This document shows, piece by piece, positions 18,069 to 27,190 of a DNA stretch of 64,000 bases. Location of the stretch: positions 34,952-98,951 of the forward strand of contig CAYRNF010000011.1 in assembly GCA_964425695.1 (NCBI GenBank), given 5' to 3'. Numbering within the stretch: the first letter of the stretch is position 1; every line of letters begins with the position of its first letter. Origin of the DNA: JAKPBU01 sp964425695 (GTDB taxonomy: Bacteria > Pseudomonadota > Gammaproteobacteria > Xanthomonadales > Xanthomonadaceae). The position numbers and the translations under genes are program-made. The notes below the pieces were generated by a model. It was given only the letters and a program-made list of their open reading frames with translations, was not told where the DNA came from and made no database searches.

Positions 18069-18497
18069 ATGGAAACCATGCACCTGCACCGCGGCCGGCT
18101 GATCGACCACATCCAGCTGGTGGTGCGCGACCTGGCCGCGAGCCGGCGCTTCTACGAAGCCGCGTTCGACGTCATCGGCATTCCCCTGGCGGGCGAAGGC
18201 GACGACCATTTCTGGGCCGACGAGCTGTTCGTGTCCACGGCGAAGAGCGATGCCGCGCAGGGCGAGCTCACCGGGCGCCACCACATCGCCTTCCAGGCGA
18301 AGGACCGCGCGACGGTGGACGCGTTCCACGCCGCCGCGATCGCCGCCGGCGGCCGCGACAACGGCGCGCCCGGCCTGCGCGGCTACCACCCGGACTATTA
18401 CGGCGCGTTCGTGCTGGATCCGGACGGCAACAACATCGAAGCCGTGTACCACGGACCGGCCAAGCGCAGCGCGACGTCCGTGGAAGTCACGTTCTAG
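18069..18497 (+). CDS. VOC-family (glyoxalase/bleomycin-resistance fold) protein
   Basis: A 142-residue single-module VOC protein. It begins with IDHIQLVVRDLAASRRFYEAAFDVIG, the standard first beta-alpha unit. Possible metal ligands are His in IDHIQ, His in GRHHIAFQA and Glu in DPDGNNIEAVYHG, so a metal-dependent dioxygenase or lyase role is possible. The ATG after GGAGATCGCAC is preferred over the upstream reading. Convergent with tkt. Substrate unknown. Confidence 0.8.
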   Translation: METMHLHRGRLIDHIQLVVRDLAASRRFYEAAFDVIGIPLAGEGDDHFWADELFVSTAKSDAAQGELTGRHHIAFQAKDRATVDAFHAAAIAAGGRDNGAPGLRGYHPDYYGAFVLDPDGNNIEAVYHGPAKRSATSVEVTF

Positions 18498-18512
18498 CAA
18501 GCGGCGCGTCGC

Positions 18513-18584
18513 AGCGGCTTCAGCCGCGACCTTCCCGCTCGATATCTGCGAAGCAGGAGCGGTCGCGCCTGACGCCGCTCCTGC
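18513..18584. repeat. REP-like inverted repeats between convergent VOC and tkt genes
   Basis: GCAGCGGCTTCAGCCGCGACC (part of the dispersed family core) starts near 18513. It is followed by a perfect 10-bp inverted repeat, GCAGGAGCGG (18553-18562) and its complement (18575-18584). Both contain the AGGAGCGG element seen at 44279 and 50661. The hairpin may also terminate one of the convergent genes. Confidence 0.6.
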
Positions 18585-18595
18585 GGATCGCGGCG

Positions 18596-20581
18596 CTAGA
18601 GCCCGCGCGCGGCCTCGACGACCTTGTCCACCGTGAAGCCGAAGTGCGCGAACAGCACGTCCGCCGGCGCGCTGGCGCCAAAGCCGTCGATGCCCACCAC
18701 CGCGCCGTCCAGGCCCACGTACTTGCGCCAGAAGTCCGAGACCCCGGCTTCCACCGCCACGCGCTTGCGCACGGCCTTGGGCAGCACGGATTCGCGATAT
18801 GCGGCGTCCTGTCGGTCGAACACGTCGGTCGAGGGCATCGACACCACGCGCACCGCATCGCCCAGCTGCGCGGCGGCTTCCATCGCGAGCCCCACTTCCG
18901 ATCCGGTGGCGATCAGGATCAGTTCGGGCGTGCCCACGCTGTCCTTCAGCACGTAGCCGCCACGGGCGATGTCCGCCACCTGCGCGTCGCTGCGAGGCTG
19001 GTGCGGCAGGTTCTGGCGGCTGAAGACCACGCAGCTGGGCCCGGCGGTGCGTTCGATGGCCGCCTTCCAGCACACCGCCGACTCCACCGCGTCGCACGGG
19101 CGCCACAGGTCGTTGTTGGGGATGTAGCGCAGCGACGCCATGTGTTCGATCGGCTGGTGGGTCGGGCCGTCCTCGCCCAGGCCGATGGAGTCGTGCGTGT
19201 ACACGTGGATCGCGTGCGCATGCATCAGCGCGCTCATGCGCACCGCGTTGCGCGCGTAGTCGCTGAACACCAGGAAGGTGGCGTCGTACGGCACGAAGCC
19301 GCCGTGCAGCGACAGGCCGTTGGAGATCGCGGTCATGGCGAACTCGCGCACGCCGAAATAGATGTAGTTGGCGTCGCGATCGGTGCCGGCGACGGACTTG
19401 CTGCCCTTCCACAGGGTCAGGTTGGAATGGGCGAGGTCCGCCGAACCGCCCACCAGCTCCGGCAGCAGCGGCGCGTAGGCCTCGATGGCCATCTGCGACG
19501 CCTTGCGGCTGGCCACCACCGGGCCTTCGGCCTGGAGCTTGGCGATGTAGGCATCGGCCTGCGCGCCGAACCCTTCCGGCAGTTCGCCGCGCATGCGGCG
19601 CTGGAACTCCGCCGCCGCTTCCGGATGCTGCGCGGCGTAGCGTTCGAACAGCGCATTCCATTCGGCTTCGCGCTTGGCGCCTTCGTTCCTGCGCCAGCCG
19701 GCGTAGATGTCGTCCGGGATCTCGAACGCGGCATGCGGCCAGCCGAGCGCGTCGCGCGTGGCGATGAGTTCATCCTTGCCCAGCGGCGCGCCGTGGCTGG
19801 ATTCCTTGCCCGCCTTGGCCGGCGAGCCGAAACCGATCGTGGTGCGGCAGCACACCAGCACCGGCTTGTCGGACGATGTCAGCGCAGTCTGGATCGCGGC
19901 GCGGATCGAGTCGGCATCGTGGCCGTCCACGTCGCGCACCACCGTCCAGCCATAGGCCTCGAAGCGCGCGGGCGTGTCGTCGGTGAACCAGCCGTCGGTG
20001 TTGCCGTCGATGGAGATGTTGTTGTCGTCCCAGAACGCGACCAGCTTGTGCAGGCCCCACGTGCCCGCCAGCGAGGCGGCTTCGTGGCTGATGCCTTCCA
20101 TCAAGCAGCCGTCGCCCAGGAACACCCAGGTGCGGTGGTCCACCAGGTCGAAGCCGTCGCGGTTGAAGCGCTGCGCCAGCAGCTTTTCCGCCAGCGCGAA
20201 GCCGACCGCATTGGCGAGCCCCTGGCCCAGCGGACCGGTGGTGGTTTCCACGCCCGGAGTCATGAAGTTCTCGGGGTGGCCCGGGGTCTTGGAATCGAAC
20301 TGGCGGAAGTTGCGCAGGTCGTCCAGCGACACGTCGTAGCCGGACAGGTGCAGCAGCGCGTACTGCAGCATCGAGCCGTGGCCGTTGGAGAGCACGAAGC
20401 GGTCGCGGTCCAGCCACCTGGGATTGCGCGGGTTGTGCTTCAGGAAATCGTTCCAGAGCACCTCTGCGATATCGGCCATGCCCATCGGCATGCCGGGGTG
20501 GCCGGAGTTGGCCTGCTGGACCGCGTCGGCGGCGAGAAATCGGATGGCGTTGGCGAGGTCGCGGCGGCTGGGCGTCGTCAT
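18596..20581 (-). CDS. tkt: Transketolase
   Basis: A thiamine-diphosphate enzyme moving two-carbon units between pentose phosphate sugars. The 661-residue length is typical. Seen: DAVQQANSGHPGMPMGMADIAEVLW, NGHGSMLQYALLHL, TGPLGQGLANAVGFALAEK, the ThDP-binding GDGCLMEGISHEA...WDDNNISIDG, and in the C-terminal half the pyrimidine-domain block FAMTAISNGLSLHGG and DSIGLGEDGPTHQPIEH. The tail resembles LPKAVRKRVAVEAGVSDFWRKYVG. It works with rpiA at the other end of the window and the glycolytic genes. No good ribosome site is seen before the ATG. Confidence 0.96.
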   Translation of the reverse strand: MTTPSRRDLANAIRFLAADAVQQANSGHPGMPMGMADIAEVLWNDFLKHNPRNPRWLDRDRFVLSNGHGSMLQYALLHLSGYDVSLDDLRNFRQFDSKTPGHPENFMTPGVETTTGPLGQGLANAVGFALAEKLLAQRFNRDGFDLVDHRTWVFLGDGCLMEGISHEAASLAGTWGLHKLVAFWDDNNISIDGNTDGWFTDDTPARFEAYGWTVVRDVDGHDADSIRAAIQTALTSSDKPVLVCCRTTIGFGSPAKAGKESSHGAPLGKDELIATRDALGWPHAAFEIPDDIYAGWRRNEGAKREAEWNALFERYAAQHPEAAAEFQRRMRGELPEGFGAQADAYIAKLQAEGPVVASRKASQMAIEAYAPLLPELVGGSADLAHSNLTLWKGSKSVAGTDRDANYIYFGVREFAMTAISNGLSLHGGFVPYDATFLVFSDYARNAVRMSALMHAHAIHVYTHDSIGLGEDGPTHQPIEHMASLRYIPNNDLWRPCDAVESAVCWKAAIERTAGPSCVVFSRQNLPHQPRSDAQVADIARGGYVLKDSVGTPELILIATGSEVGLAMEAAAQLGDAVRVVSMPSTDVFDRQDAAYRESVLPKAVRKRVAVEAGVSDFWRKYVGLDGAVVGIDGFGASAPADVLFAHFGFTVDKVVEAARGL

Positions 20582-20745
20582 GGAGGGGCTTGGCGGCGTG
20601 GGACGGCCCGGCGCGGGCCTGGACGCCTATTGTCCCATGCCCCGCACACCACCCGGCGGGACGTGCCGCCAGCGGAAACGGTCGCGTGGGTCACGCCGCT
20701 GCGATCCGGTCGCGCCGTGCAGACGAATGTTGCGCGCCGTTCCGC

Positions 20746-22068
20746 TCAGGCGATGCGGTCGCCCTGGTCGGCCAGGCTCGGGCCGTCGGCTTCGCCTTCG
20801 GACACCATCGCCGCTATCGCCAGGTCTCCGGTCACGTTCACCGTGGTGCGGCACATGTCCAGGAAATGGTTCACGCCCAGCACCAGGCCGATGCCTTGCG
20901 CGGGCACGCCCACCATGGCGCAGATCAGCGCCACCACCGGCAGCGAGCCCGAAGGGACGCCGGCGGTGCCGATGCCGCCCAGGATGCACACCAGCATCAC
21001 CAGGAACTGCTGGCCCAGCCCCAGCTCCACGCCGAAGAACTGGGCCAGGAAGATCACGGTGACGCCTTCGAACAGCGCGGTGCCGTTCTGGTTGGCCGTG
21101 GCGCCGATGGTGAGCACGAAGCGCGAGATGCGCCGCGGCAGGCCCAGCTTGGTGTCGGCCACGCGCAGCGACACCGGCAGCGTGGCGTTGGACGACGCGG
21201 TGGAGAACGCCACCAGCATCGCTTCCTGCACGCCCTTGAAGAACCGCGCCGGCGAGTAGCCGCCCACCAGCTTCAACGCCAGCGAGTAGGTCACCAGCAG
21301 GTGGATCGCCAGCGCGGCCACCACCACCAGCACATAGGCACCCAGCCGCGCCAGCAGGTCCCAGCCGAACAGCACGGCCAGGTTGAACATGAAGCAGAAC
21401 ACCGCGTAAGGGGCCAGCCGGATCACCAGGCCGATCAGCGTCATGGAGACTTCGAACAGGCCCTCGATGCCGCGTTTCAGCGCGGCCAGCGCAGGCGTCT
21501 CCTTGCTCAGCACGATGCCCACGCCGAACATCAGCGCGAAGAACATCAGCGCCAGGATGCTGGAATTGCTCGATGCCGCGCCGATCACGTTCTGCGGCAC
21601 GATGCCCAGCAGCATGTCCAGGCCGCTGGGCTGCTCCACGCTGTCCTTCACGATGGACTGCGCGCGCTCCGCACCGGCCGCCAGCATTTCCTGCGCGTCG
21701 GCCGGGTCCACGCCCACGCCGGGCTTGAACGCGTTCACCATCACCAGCCCCAGCAGCACCGCGATGCCGGACAGCAGCACCGTGTACGCCAGCGTGCGCC
21801 AGCCCACCCGGCCCAGCGCGCGCACGTCGCCCATCTCCGACACGCCCACCACCAGCGCGGAGAACAGCAGCGGCACGATCAGCATGAAGATCAGGCTGAG
21901 GAACAGCGTGCCGAACGGCTGGGTCACGTACTTGGTGAGCGACTGCACCCACGGCGCGTCCGCGCCGATGCCGTAATGCACCAGCAGGCCCAGCAGCAGG
22001 CCGGCGCCGAAACCGATGGCGATCTTCCAGTGCAGCGGCATGCGCGGCTTGTCGGTGGATGCGGTCAT
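20746..22068 (-). CDS. Dicarboxylate/amino acid:cation symporter (DAACS family)
   Basis: A 440-residue membrane transporter of the glutamate/C4-dicarboxylate:H+/Na+ family. Family landmarks: FLSLIFMLIVPLLFSALV (TM3 region), the serine-rich re-entrant loop AFSTASSNATLPVSL, the TIGATANQNGTALFEGV motif of TM7 and the second re-entrant loop GGIGTAGVPSGSLPV, followed by LGVNHFLDMCRTTVNVTGD, where Asp and Arg determine substrate class. The Arg in DMCRTTVNVTGD favours acidic substrates such as glutamate, aspartate or succinate. GGAG precedes the ATG. Stands alone, 164 bases upstream of tkt on the same strand. Confidence 0.92.
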   Translation of the reverse strand: MTASTDKPRMPLHWKIAIGFGAGLLLGLLVHYGIGADAPWVQSLTKYVTQPFGTLFLSLIFMLIVPLLFSALVVGVSEMGDVRALGRVGWRTLAYTVLLSGIAVLLGLVMVNAFKPGVGVDPADAQEMLAAGAERAQSIVKDSVEQPSGLDMLLGIVPQNVIGAASSNSSILALMFFALMFGVGIVLSKETPALAALKRGIEGLFEVSMTLIGLVIRLAPYAVFCFMFNLAVLFGWDLLARLGAYVLVVVAALAIHLLVTYSLALKLVGGYSPARFFKGVQEAMLVAFSTASSNATLPVSLRVADTKLGLPRRISRFVLTIGATANQNGTALFEGVTVIFLAQFFGVELGLGQQFLVMLVCILGGIGTAGVPSGSLPVVALICAMVGVPAQGIGLVLGVNHFLDMCRTTVNVTGDLAIAAMVSEGEADGPSLADQGDRIA

Positions 22069-22255
22069 GGCAGGCTCCGGCGTGCGTAGCGCCGCAGCTT
22101 AACCGACCCTACGGACCCCGGGCGGCCACCAGGAGGAGCCACCGCGGCACGGATGCACGGTTCGCCACGGCAAGACGCGCAGCGCGCGCGGTGCGCGGCA
22201 TGGAGGCGGTTCGCACCCGAGCGGCGTGCGACGTGCGCACGCCGCCTGTTCCGGA

Positions 22256-23932
22256 CTACGGATACAGCGGCGGTAGAAGCGACTGGCCTGCGCGTGCGGG
22301 CTTGCGCCAGCGCGCCCCGCGTGGGAACGCGTCGCGCAGCGCCTGCCGGGCTGCGTCCGCATCGCCCTGCCCCCAGCGCGCCTGCTGCAGCGCGCGCACC
22401 GCAGCGACCTGCTCCGTGTCGTCCAGCGCCGCGCACACGGCATCCAGGTCGGCAAGAGGCGGGGACCGTGCGGCACGCAGTGCATCCGCGATCGCGGACA
22501 GATCGCCCTGGCGCAAGGCGGCTTTCAGGTCAGCGGTGCGGTTGGCCGACGCGTCGCGTGCGGCCGCCTCGGGCGCGAGCGGCGCGGCAGCGGGCCGCCG
22601 GTGCAGCGCCCACCACAGCGTGCCGAGCCACAGCAGGGCGAACAGCACCGTCGCCAGCGCCCAGGCATGCACCGCGCCCTGCACGAACGGCACGCGGATC
22701 CAGCGCTGCAATGGCTCGGCCGCCGCATCGCGCGCGGCGGTTGCCGGCGCCGGGCTGGCGTCGGCGGCACCCGCGGACACCTCCACGGCAAGATCCGGCA
22801 GCGAAGCGGTGCGCGCCGCGCCTGCCTGCACGTCCCACCACGGCATCCGTGGGCCGGGAATGCGCAGTGTCCCGCTGCGTGCGGGCACGATCGAGAACTT
22901 GCGCACCAGCCGCACCTGCGGCCTGCCCTGCGCGAACGATTCCTCGACCTGGGGCGGGTCGGCGAACACCTGTGCGCCGTCCACCGCCGGCAGCTGCAGC
23001 TCGGGCAGCTGGGTGGCACTGGCGCCGTCGATGCGCGCCTCCACGGTGACGCTGGCGGCCTCGCCCGCGCGCACCGCCTGCGGCGTGGCGAGGTACTGCA
23101 GCGACAGGCCGCGCAGCGGCAGCCACGGCTGCGGCGCGTTGTCCGGCACGGCGCGCACCTGCAGCGTGCGCGGCGTGCCGCGCGCGGCCAGGTCGCGGCG
23201 ACCGTCGCCGAACAGGTCGTCGAAGAACCCGCCCACGCCCTGCCCGCGGAAGCGCGCGCCGGGAATGGTCAGCGGCCCGCTGCGTTCCGGGATCAGCAGG
23301 TAGCGGCGCTCGACCACGGTGTAGTTGCGCCCCGCGATGTCGCGCTGGTACTGCAGGTCTTCGCCCACGCGCTGCAAGGTGGCGCCCTGCGGCGGATCCT
23401 GGTCGAGCTGGCCCGAGATCAGCGCCGTGGCGTAGTACAGCCGCACCGTGTAGCCCACCGCCTGCTGCACGTAGGGCGAAGCCGAATCCGCTTCGCCTTC
23501 GACGAACACCATGCCGCCCGCCTGGCGCGGCGTGGCGGCCGCCGGTCCCACGGTCAACGTCAGCGGCGGCGTGCGCGTAGCGCCCACGCGCAGCGCGGGG
23601 ATCTGGAAGCGCCCCGCGCGCCGCGGCTCCAGCGCCACGGCGAACAGCATCTGCGTGCGCGCGTTGCCGCCCACGAGTTCCACGCGCCGGCTGCTGGTGT
23701 GGCCGCTGAGGCGGAAGTCGCCGAGCAGCGGCGAGTAGTCGGGTTCGTCGGCAACGGAGCCGGTGGTCTCGATGTTGAGCGTGGCCGTTTCGCCCAGCGC
23801 GATCGCGTCGCGATCCAGCCACGCCCGCACCTGCGCAAAGCCGGGCGTGCCGAGCGTCAACAGCAGCGGCACCAGCAGCCAGGACAGGCAGCGCAGGCGC
23901 TGCACGCGCGATGCGTTCGCAAGAGATGTCAT
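22256..23932 (-). CDS. batD: BatD family protein (Bat operon)
   Basis: A 558-residue membrane-anchored protein: signal peptide (LLVPLLLTLGTPGFAQ), repeated beta-sandwich domains of the BatD type (VRAWLDRDAIALGETATLNIETTG opens the first), a TM helix around residue 430 (AWALATVLFALLWLGTLWWAL) and a cytoplasmic helical tail. BatD proteins act with the VWA proteins BatA/BatB in a membrane complex with the MoxR ATPase, linked to envelope stress or oxygen tolerance. Its ATG overlaps the batB/C stop (ATGA). Last gene of the six-gene operon. Confidence 0.85.
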   Translation of the reverse strand: MTSLANASRVQRLRCLSWLLVPLLLTLGTPGFAQVRAWLDRDAIALGETATLNIETTGSVADEPDYSPLLGDFRLSGHTSSRRVELVGGNARTQMLFAVALEPRRAGRFQIPALRVGATRTPPLTLTVGPAAATPRQAGGMVFVEGEADSASPYVQQAVGYTVRLYYATALISGQLDQDPPQGATLQRVGEDLQYQRDIAGRNYTVVERRYLLIPERSGPLTIPGARFRGQGVGGFFDDLFGDGRRDLAARGTPRTLQVRAVPDNAPQPWLPLRGLSLQYLATPQAVRAGEAASVTVEARIDGASATQLPELQLPAVDGAQVFADPPQVEESFAQGRPQVRLVRKFSIVPARSGTLRIPGPRMPWWDVQAGAARTASLPDLAVEVSAGAADASPAPATAARDAAAEPLQRWIRVPFVQGAVHAWALATVLFALLWLGTLWWALHRRPAAAPLAPEAAARDASANRTADLKAALRQGDLSAIADALRAARSPPLADLDAVCAALDDTEQVAAVRALQQARWGQGDADAARQALRDAFPRGARWRKPARAGQSLLPPLYP

Positions 23933-25701
23933 CGGTCTCCCCGCGCCTGGCGGCGTTCGTACTCGAGCTGGAACCGGGCGCGCAGCAGCGCACCGGGGTC
24001 ATCCGGGACGCGCCGCAGCAGCGCTTCGGTGGCGATGCTGCGTTCGCGCTGCGCGGCCCGTTCGGCGCGATCCGGCCGGCCTTCCACGTCCTGGCCCCTG
24101 TCCGTCTGGCGCTGCGCCTGCAGTTCGCGCTGCATGCGCTGGCGTTGCGCGGCATCGGCGGCGCGCTGGTCGGCCGGCGTGGGCGGGCGCTGCGCGTCCT
24201 GTTCGCCGCGCGCGTCCTGGCCCTGCTGCTGGCCCGGCTGCCGCGGCGGGTGCTTCTGCGCCTGGCGCGGATCCGCGTCGCCCTTGCCGGGCTGGCCTTG
24301 CCCGTCGCGCGACTGCGATTGCCCCTGGCGCCGGTCCTGCGGGTTGGGCTGGTTGCGGTTGGCGCCCGGCGGCGGCTTGCGCTGCATCGCGCGGCGCACG
24401 GCCTCGCGATTGGCGATGGCGTCGGCCATGCCGGGCTGCCCTGCCAGCGCGCGCTCGTAGGCGTCGATGGCCTCCTCGTAACGTCCCTGCTTCGCCAGCG
24501 CATTGCCCAGGTTGTAGGCGCCATCCGCGCTGTCCACGCGGCCGTAGGCCTGCGCCGCGGCGGCGAAATCGCCCCTGCGATACGCGCGCTGGCCCTGCTG
24601 CATGCGCGCATGCGCCTGCTGGTCGGCGCGGCGCCACAGCGTGCCGTCCTGGGCCTGCGCGGGCGCAGGCGCCAGCGGTAGCCACAGGCACAGCGCCAGC
24701 ACCGCCAGCGCGCCACCGCGGCGGAACGCGAACGCCGCCAGCAACAGCAGCGGCGGCAGCAGCCAGAAGCCCTCGTCCTGCCACGCGGCGCGCTTCTCGC
24801 CCTGGCTGGCACGCGCACCGGCCTGCAGTGGATCCAGCACGCCCAGCGCCTGCAGATCGCGCGCGTCGGGCTGCACGGTTTCGAACCGGCCATCGCCGGC
24901 GCCGGCCACGCCGCGCAGCAGCGGAGCCTCCAGCCTGGCCTGGCCGATGCTGCCGTCCGGCCTGCGATAGGCCGCGCCCGCGGCGGTCCCCAGGCCGAGC
25001 ACCGACACGCGATAACCCGCCGCAGCGGAATCCGCCGCGGCGCTGCGCGCATCGGCATCCGCCTCGCCGGTAAGCAGCAGGATGTCGCCGCTGCCGAAGC
25101 CGGCCTGGCGCAGCAGCCCTTGCGACCACGCGATGGCCGCGCTTGCACGGCTGCCGTCCTCGGGCCAGCTGTCGGTGGGCATCACGTCGGGGTCCAGCGC
25201 GTCCAGGAACAGTGCGATGTTGGCCACGTCGTCGGTGAGCGGCGCCACGGTGTAGGCCTGTTCCGCGTACGCCACCAGGGCCACCTGCCCGCCCTTGCGC
25301 TGCTGCAGCAGCTGCGCGATCTGGGCCCGCGCCTGCGCGAGCCGGGAGGGCGGCAGGTCGCCTGCCAGCGTCGCGCTCGACAGGTCCAGCGCAACGACCA
25401 ACGGCGCGCGCGTCTGCCACAGGGGCTGCTCGACCTGGCGCCACGCCGGCCCGGCCAGTGCCAGCAGCGCCAGGCCCAGCCCCAGCAGCACGCCACGCAT
25501 CCCCCAGCGCGCGCGCCCTTCGGCACCGGCTTCCAGCAGGTGCGGCAGCAGGTGCGCATCCACGTGTTCGCGCCAGGCCTCCGCGCGCGCCGCACGGCGG
25601 CGCCACAGCCACGCCAGCAGCGGTAGCGCGGGCAGGCCCAGCAGCCACAGCGGGCGCACGAACTGCACCCCGCCGATGGACAGGCCTTCGATGCCGGTCA
25701 T
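23929..25701 (-). CDS. BatB-BatC fusion: VWA domain plus TPR region
   Basis: A 590-residue protein. The N-terminal half is a membrane-embedded VWA domain of BatB type: a TM after WLLGLPALPLLAWLW, a second before the VWA core LVVALDLSSATLAGDLPPSRL, then TPLTDDVANIALFLDALDPDVMP. A further TM lies at about 315-345. The second half is a TPR of BatC type (GDFAAAAQAYGRVDSADGAYNLGNALAKQGRYEEAIDAYERAL) followed by a 150-residue Gln/Arg/Pro-rich low-complexity tail. The MIDAS reads DLSSA rather than DxSxS, so metal binding is uncertain. ATGA overlaps link it to batA before and batD after. Start taken at the overlap ATG (MTGIEG). Confidence 0.85.
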   Translation of the reverse strand: MTGIEGLSIGGVQFVRPLWLLGLPALPLLAWLWRRRAARAEAWREHVDAHLLPHLLEAGAEGRARWGMRGVLLGLGLALLALAGPAWRQVEQPLWQTRAPLVVALDLSSATLAGDLPPSRLAQARAQIAQLLQQRKGGQVALVAYAEQAYTVAPLTDDVANIALFLDALDPDVMPTDSWPEDGSRASAAIAWSQGLLRQAGFGSGDILLLTGEADADARSAAADSAAAGYRVSVLGLGTAAGAAYRRPDGSIGQARLEAPLLRGVAGAGDGRFETVQPDARDLQALGVLDPLQAGARASQGEKRAAWQDEGFWLLPPLLLLAAFAFRRGGALAVLALCLWLPLAPAPAQAQDGTLWRRADQQAHARMQQGQRAYRRGDFAAAAQAYGRVDSADGAYNLGNALAKQGRYEEAIDAYERALAGQPGMADAIANREAVRRAMQRKPPPGANRNQPNPQDRRQGQSQSRDGQGQPGKGDADPRQAQKHPPRQPGQQQGQDARGEQDAQRPPTPADQRAADAAQRQRMQRELQAQRQTDRGQDVEGRPDRAERAAQRERSIATEALLRRVPDDPGALLRARFQLEYERRQARGDR

Positions 25702-26735
25702 GCCCGCCTCCCGCGCGGCCACGCAAGGGCGCAGCCACCCAGCGCCAGCGCGGCCGCCAGCGGCCAGGCATAGCGCTCGATGCGCGGTCGCACGCTTTCG
25801 CCCGGGCGCTCCACCGGCTCCAGCCGATCGATCTCCGCATAGATGCCGGCCAGTTCGCGTGTGTCGCGCGCGCGGAACGCGCGGCCTCCGGTGGAATCGG
25901 CGATGCGCTTCAAGCTGGCTTCGTCCGTCATCTCGGCGCCGCCGGGCAGCTGCAGCGGCATGCCGAAGACGCTGAGTCCCGCGGCTTCGCCACCGAAGGC
26001 GATGGTGTGGATGCGCACGCCCTCGTCGCGCGCCAGTTCGGCGGCCTTCGAAGGATCCAGCGCACCGGCCGTGTTGACACCATCGGTCAGCAGGATCAGC
26101 ACGCGCTGGCCCGCCGGCTGCGTGCGCAGGCGCTTCACCGCCAGCGCAATGGCATCGCCGATCGCGGTTTCACGCCCGGCCAGGCCCACCACGGTGTCGG
26201 CCAGCTGCTTGCGCACGGTGTCGCGATCCAGGGTGAGCGGCGCCAGCACGAACGCACGCTGCCCGAACACGACCAGTCCGACGCGGTCGCCTGCGCGGCG
26301 ATCCAGGAAATCCGCGAGCACCGCCTTGGCGGCGGTCAGCCGGTCCACGATCCGGCCGCCGACGTCCATGTCCTCCTCGCCCATGCTCCCCGACAGGTCC
26401 ACGGCGAGCATCAGGTCGCGGCCCTGCTGGGGCGGCTGGATCACATCGCCGAGCATCTGCGGGCGCGCGGCCGCCGTGCACAGCAGCGCCCAGGCGATCC
26501 ACGCCAGCGCGCCGGCACCGCGCGGACGCGCGACGCCGGCCTTGCCCGCGATGCCGTCGAGCCGGGCGCCGAACGGCACCCGCAGCGCGGAGGCAGCCGC
26601 ATCGCGGCGCGGTGGCAGCAGCGCGCGCACGAGCCACGGCGCCGGCAGCGCGAGCAGCAGCCATGGCCAGGCGAAGCCGCCGAAGTCGTGGGGCAGCCAC
26701 GCGGCGAGCCAGGCCGGTAGCGACAGGCCGCTCAT
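25698..26735 (-). CDS. batA: BatA-type VWA membrane protein
   Basis: A 345-residue protein with an N-terminal TM pair (FAWPWLLLALPAPWLVRAL; GALAWIAWALLCTAAA), a VWA domain with an intact MIDAS motif DLSGSMGEEDM, the ILLTDGVNTAGALDP segment and a C-terminal TM (WPLAAALALGGCALAW). Between them is the family sequence QPPQQGRDLMLAVDLS. Its ATG overlaps the DUF4381 stop, and its stop overlaps the batB/C start. Acts with BatB/C, BatD and MoxR in the inner membrane. Confidence 0.9.
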   Translation of the reverse strand: MSGLSLPAWLAAWLPHDFGGFAWPWLLLALPAPWLVRALLPPRRDAAASALRVPFGARLDGIAGKAGVARPRGAGALAWIAWALLCTAAARPQMLGDVIQPPQQGRDLMLAVDLSGSMGEEDMDVGGRIVDRLTAAKAVLADFLDRRAGDRVGLVVFGQRAFVLAPLTLDRDTVRKQLADTVVGLAGRETAIGDAIALAVKRLRTQPAGQRVLILLTDGVNTAGALDPSKAAELARDEGVRIHTIAFGGEAAGLSVFGMPLQLPGGAEMTDEASLKRIADSTGGRAFRARDTRELAGIYAEIDRLEPVERPGESVRPRIERYAWPLAAALALGGCALAWPRGRRA

Positions 26736-27190
26736 GCGCGCACGTCCATCCAGTTCATGAAGCGCGCGCGCGCCGCGATGCGCAGCGCTTCCACCTGGTC
26801 GGCGGGCACGTCGGGCCGGAACGCGCCCTCGAGCAGCAACGGCCCATGGCCGGCGAGCGTTGGCTGCGCCCGTCCCTGGTCCAGGAAACGCAGCCAGTCC
26901 TCGCCCTGCAGCCTGTCCGCATGCGGATCGATGCGCCGCGCGGCGCGACGCAGCAGCCCCGAGATCGCCGCGACGCGCTCGCCGGGCGTGGCGGCCTGCG
27001 CCAGGGCGTCGTCGAACAACCGTGCCACCGCGCGTGCGCGGCGCCGGCGTCGTGCGAGCCACCAGGCCAGGCCGCCCGCCGCGACCAGCAGCGCAACGAG
27101 CGCGATCCACCAGCCCGGCGCGGGTGGCCACCAGGCAGGCGCCGGCGGCATGTGGATGTCGCGCAGCACCAGGCCGTCGCCCACCTGCAT
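26732..27190 (-). CDS. DUF4381 family membrane protein
   Basis: A 152-residue protein with one TM helix (WWIALVALLVAAGGLAWWLA, about residues 27-46) and a cytoplasmic helical domain ending RFMNWMDVRA. Proteins of this family occur between the DUF58 and batA genes of MoxR operons. Start overlaps the DUF58 stop as TGATG; the stop overlaps batA as ATGA. No biochemical function is known. Confidence 0.8.
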   Translation of the reverse strand: MQVGDGLVLRDIHMPPAPAWWPPAPGWWIALVALLVAAGGLAWWLARRRRRARAVARLFDDALAQAATPGERVAAISGLLRRAARRIDPHADRLQGEDWLRFLDQGRAQPTLAGHGPLLLEGAFRPDVPADQVEALRIAARARFMNWMDVRA

